From Dryas octopetala (Eukaryota; Streptophyta; Magnoliopsida; Rosales; Rosaceae): 64,000 nucleotides of DNA. Each line of letters opens with the position of its first letter. Position 1 is the stretch's first letter. Positions 62,697-64,000 of the stretch are shown piece by piece. The DNA is taken from the NCBI GenBank assembly GCA_963921425.1, contig OY992837.1, positions 11,319,896 through 11,383,895 of the forward strand. Reading direction: 5' to 3'. The notes below the pieces were generated by a model, which saw nothing but the letters and a program-made list of their open reading frames with translations, was not told the origin of the DNA and searched no databases. The position numbers and the translations under genes are program-made.

Positions 62697-63618
62697 TGGT
62701 TTCTGATATCCACCAATGTTATCAAATGATTGACATCAATTCGGACCTTGTCTTACACACTCTGCACGTAATGACAGGATCCATGTTGGATTTGATCCTA
62801 AGCTTACAAGCTTTCTCACACAAACAATGAATGGAAGATACAAGTTAAGCACAACAAGCACAAGAGAAGAAAAAATGCAGAGAGAGTTGAGAGTGTTTTC
62901 TGATTTGAGTAGTGAAATCAGTATTTTGATCTCATCTACAACTTGTGATATATATCATAATGCATATAATACTTTAACAACATAAATATTTTGTGGAAGT
63001 GATCTCAGCCATCTAAGTGAGCTTGAGTATCCAACCATCCAACTTAGAAGTCTTAACAGCTAAGAAATAGCATAAAGCAGAAATATCAGATAAAGCAGAA
63101 ATTGCAGCAAAATTATGTCCAATAAAACTTGAGCTTCGATCAGCAGAGAAAGAAGCTTGAGTTTTGTTTAGCATAAACTTTCAGGGAAGTTTTGGCTTGA
63201 GTTGTTTCAACAGAGACAGGTTCAGTCAACCACATGTAGGTTCAGTGGACTTAATCAATTGAGACATTAACTTCAACAATCTATACTAGAAATTGGAACT
63301 GTTTAATAGAATGATTGTCCAATTTCTCAAAGTTTCGGCAGCATTTTTTCTGAATTTTCATACTCTATATTAGAATTAACCCTCATTCAAAAACAAACCC
63401 AATAACAGAGTACAGCAACACAACCAGTTTCTTTAGATGAGTCTCAATCCAATTTTGAAATGATAGCAAACAAGTCAACCCAAAAAGTTACTCCAATGTA
63501 AGCATATATCTCCCAATTATTACAAGCAACTTGACTAGAAACATAAAATGCAAATGGATACGCTTTCAACTTATCGTCACATTGCTCCAAAGAAAAAAAG
63601 GCGCACACCACCATATAT
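62697..63618. other. Unassigned, repeat-like
   Basis: No coding frame. The phrases GAGCTTCGATCAGCAG and GCTTGAGTTTTG, TGGCTTGAGTTG recur, and the sequence resembles untranslated or LTR-type DNA, but I could not find paired ends. Confidence 0.3.
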
Positions 63619-64000
63619 TGATAACTGAACTATGAGGTTGAAGATGATGTTGATAATGAGAAAGCAAAACAGAGAGATAGAGAAGAAACAGAGAAAGAAA
63701 GAAAGAAATGTTTGATGTATATTTTCACTGTGTGTTCGTACAAAGGCAGGTGTGCACATCTCATATGCACATGTACAATGACAAGGATACCCTTACTGTT
63801 ACACAAAGCTAACAAACTAATCAACAACTCAGCTAACCAACTAGGAACAGACTTAACTAATCACAATTACGACTAATTAACCTAGCTTATAGGATAACCT
63901 CTATCACCCTCCCTCAAGCGCATGCTGGGACTGGTCCAAGCATGAGATTGTTGCGAAGAAAACATAGCTGGGGAGAAGAAAGCCCTTTGGTGAGTATATC
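63619..64000 (-). mobile_element. 3' end of a second Ty1/copia element (continues past the window)
   Basis: Reading from the right edge on the minus strand, the last residues of a copia RNase H region are visible (DILTKGLSSPQL to LGPVPACA, stop at 63914-63916). A short polypurine tract follows at about 63907-63913, then a probable 288-bp LTR from 63906 down to 63619 with TGATA...TTATCA ends. The other LTR and the body lie outside, so age and integrity cannot be judged. It is unrelated in sequence to the element at 158. Confidence 0.72.

Overview
The window is nuclear DNA of a eudicot plant. It is AT-rich, its genes have plant-type introns, and its proteins match plant-specific families (a NEK kinase with a plant tail, A20/AN1 stress protein, AGP peptides, an S8 subtilase). 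The transposon types fit a woody rosid, possibly Rosaceae, but that is a guess. It is a draft assembly with one 200-bp N gap at 12521-12720.

Layout. 1-5319: a Ty1/copia element with identical short LTRs sits in the 3' part of an unidentified host gene. 7.4-7.8 kb: a Mutator-type MITE. 8.77-11.82 kb (minus): a receptor-like pseudokinase of the At5g06940 type with a one-base frameshift. 12.7-14.2 kb: two hAT-like elements with matching ends around the gap. 14.2-23.4 kb: no genes, but fold-back elements, a 1.2-kb Harbinger-like element and tandem duplications. 23.37-24.98 kb (minus): an A20/AN1 zinc-finger gene with a leader intron. 25.4-27.15 kb: one hAT and two abutting Harbinger-like elements. 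27.41-29.85 kb (plus): an eight-exon DnaJ gene with one extra A in exon 3. 31-33 kb: hAT-like repeats. 34.0-38.94 kb (plus): an intact 13-exon NEK kinase whose tail holds a 54-bp in-frame minisatellite. 39.7-52.1 kb (minus): four AGP23/AGP40-like peptide genes sharing a promoter block, with transposons between them. 54.5 and 57.2 kb (plus): two more AGP-like peptide genes. 59.8-62.1 kb (plus): a frame-broken subtilase with all catalytic residues still present. 62.5 kb: a PPR gene scrap. 63.6-64.0 kb: the 3' end of a second copia element, minus strand.

How the genes relate. They are not an operon-like system. From memory, the receptor-like gene and DnaJ gene match Arabidopsis neighbours (At5g06940, At5g06910), and a NEK next to an AGP23/40 gene matches At3g20860/At3g20865. 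The window therefore looks like two old microsynteny blocks. The AGP genes have multiplied by tandem duplication that carried the promoter along. All the small non-autonomous transposons were called from terminal inverted repeats plus target-site duplications read by eye. I found no tRNA, rRNA, CRISPR array or convincing novel multi-gene system. The most unusual signals are the AGP cluster with its shared promoter, the motif-array hAT elements, and the NEK minisatellite.
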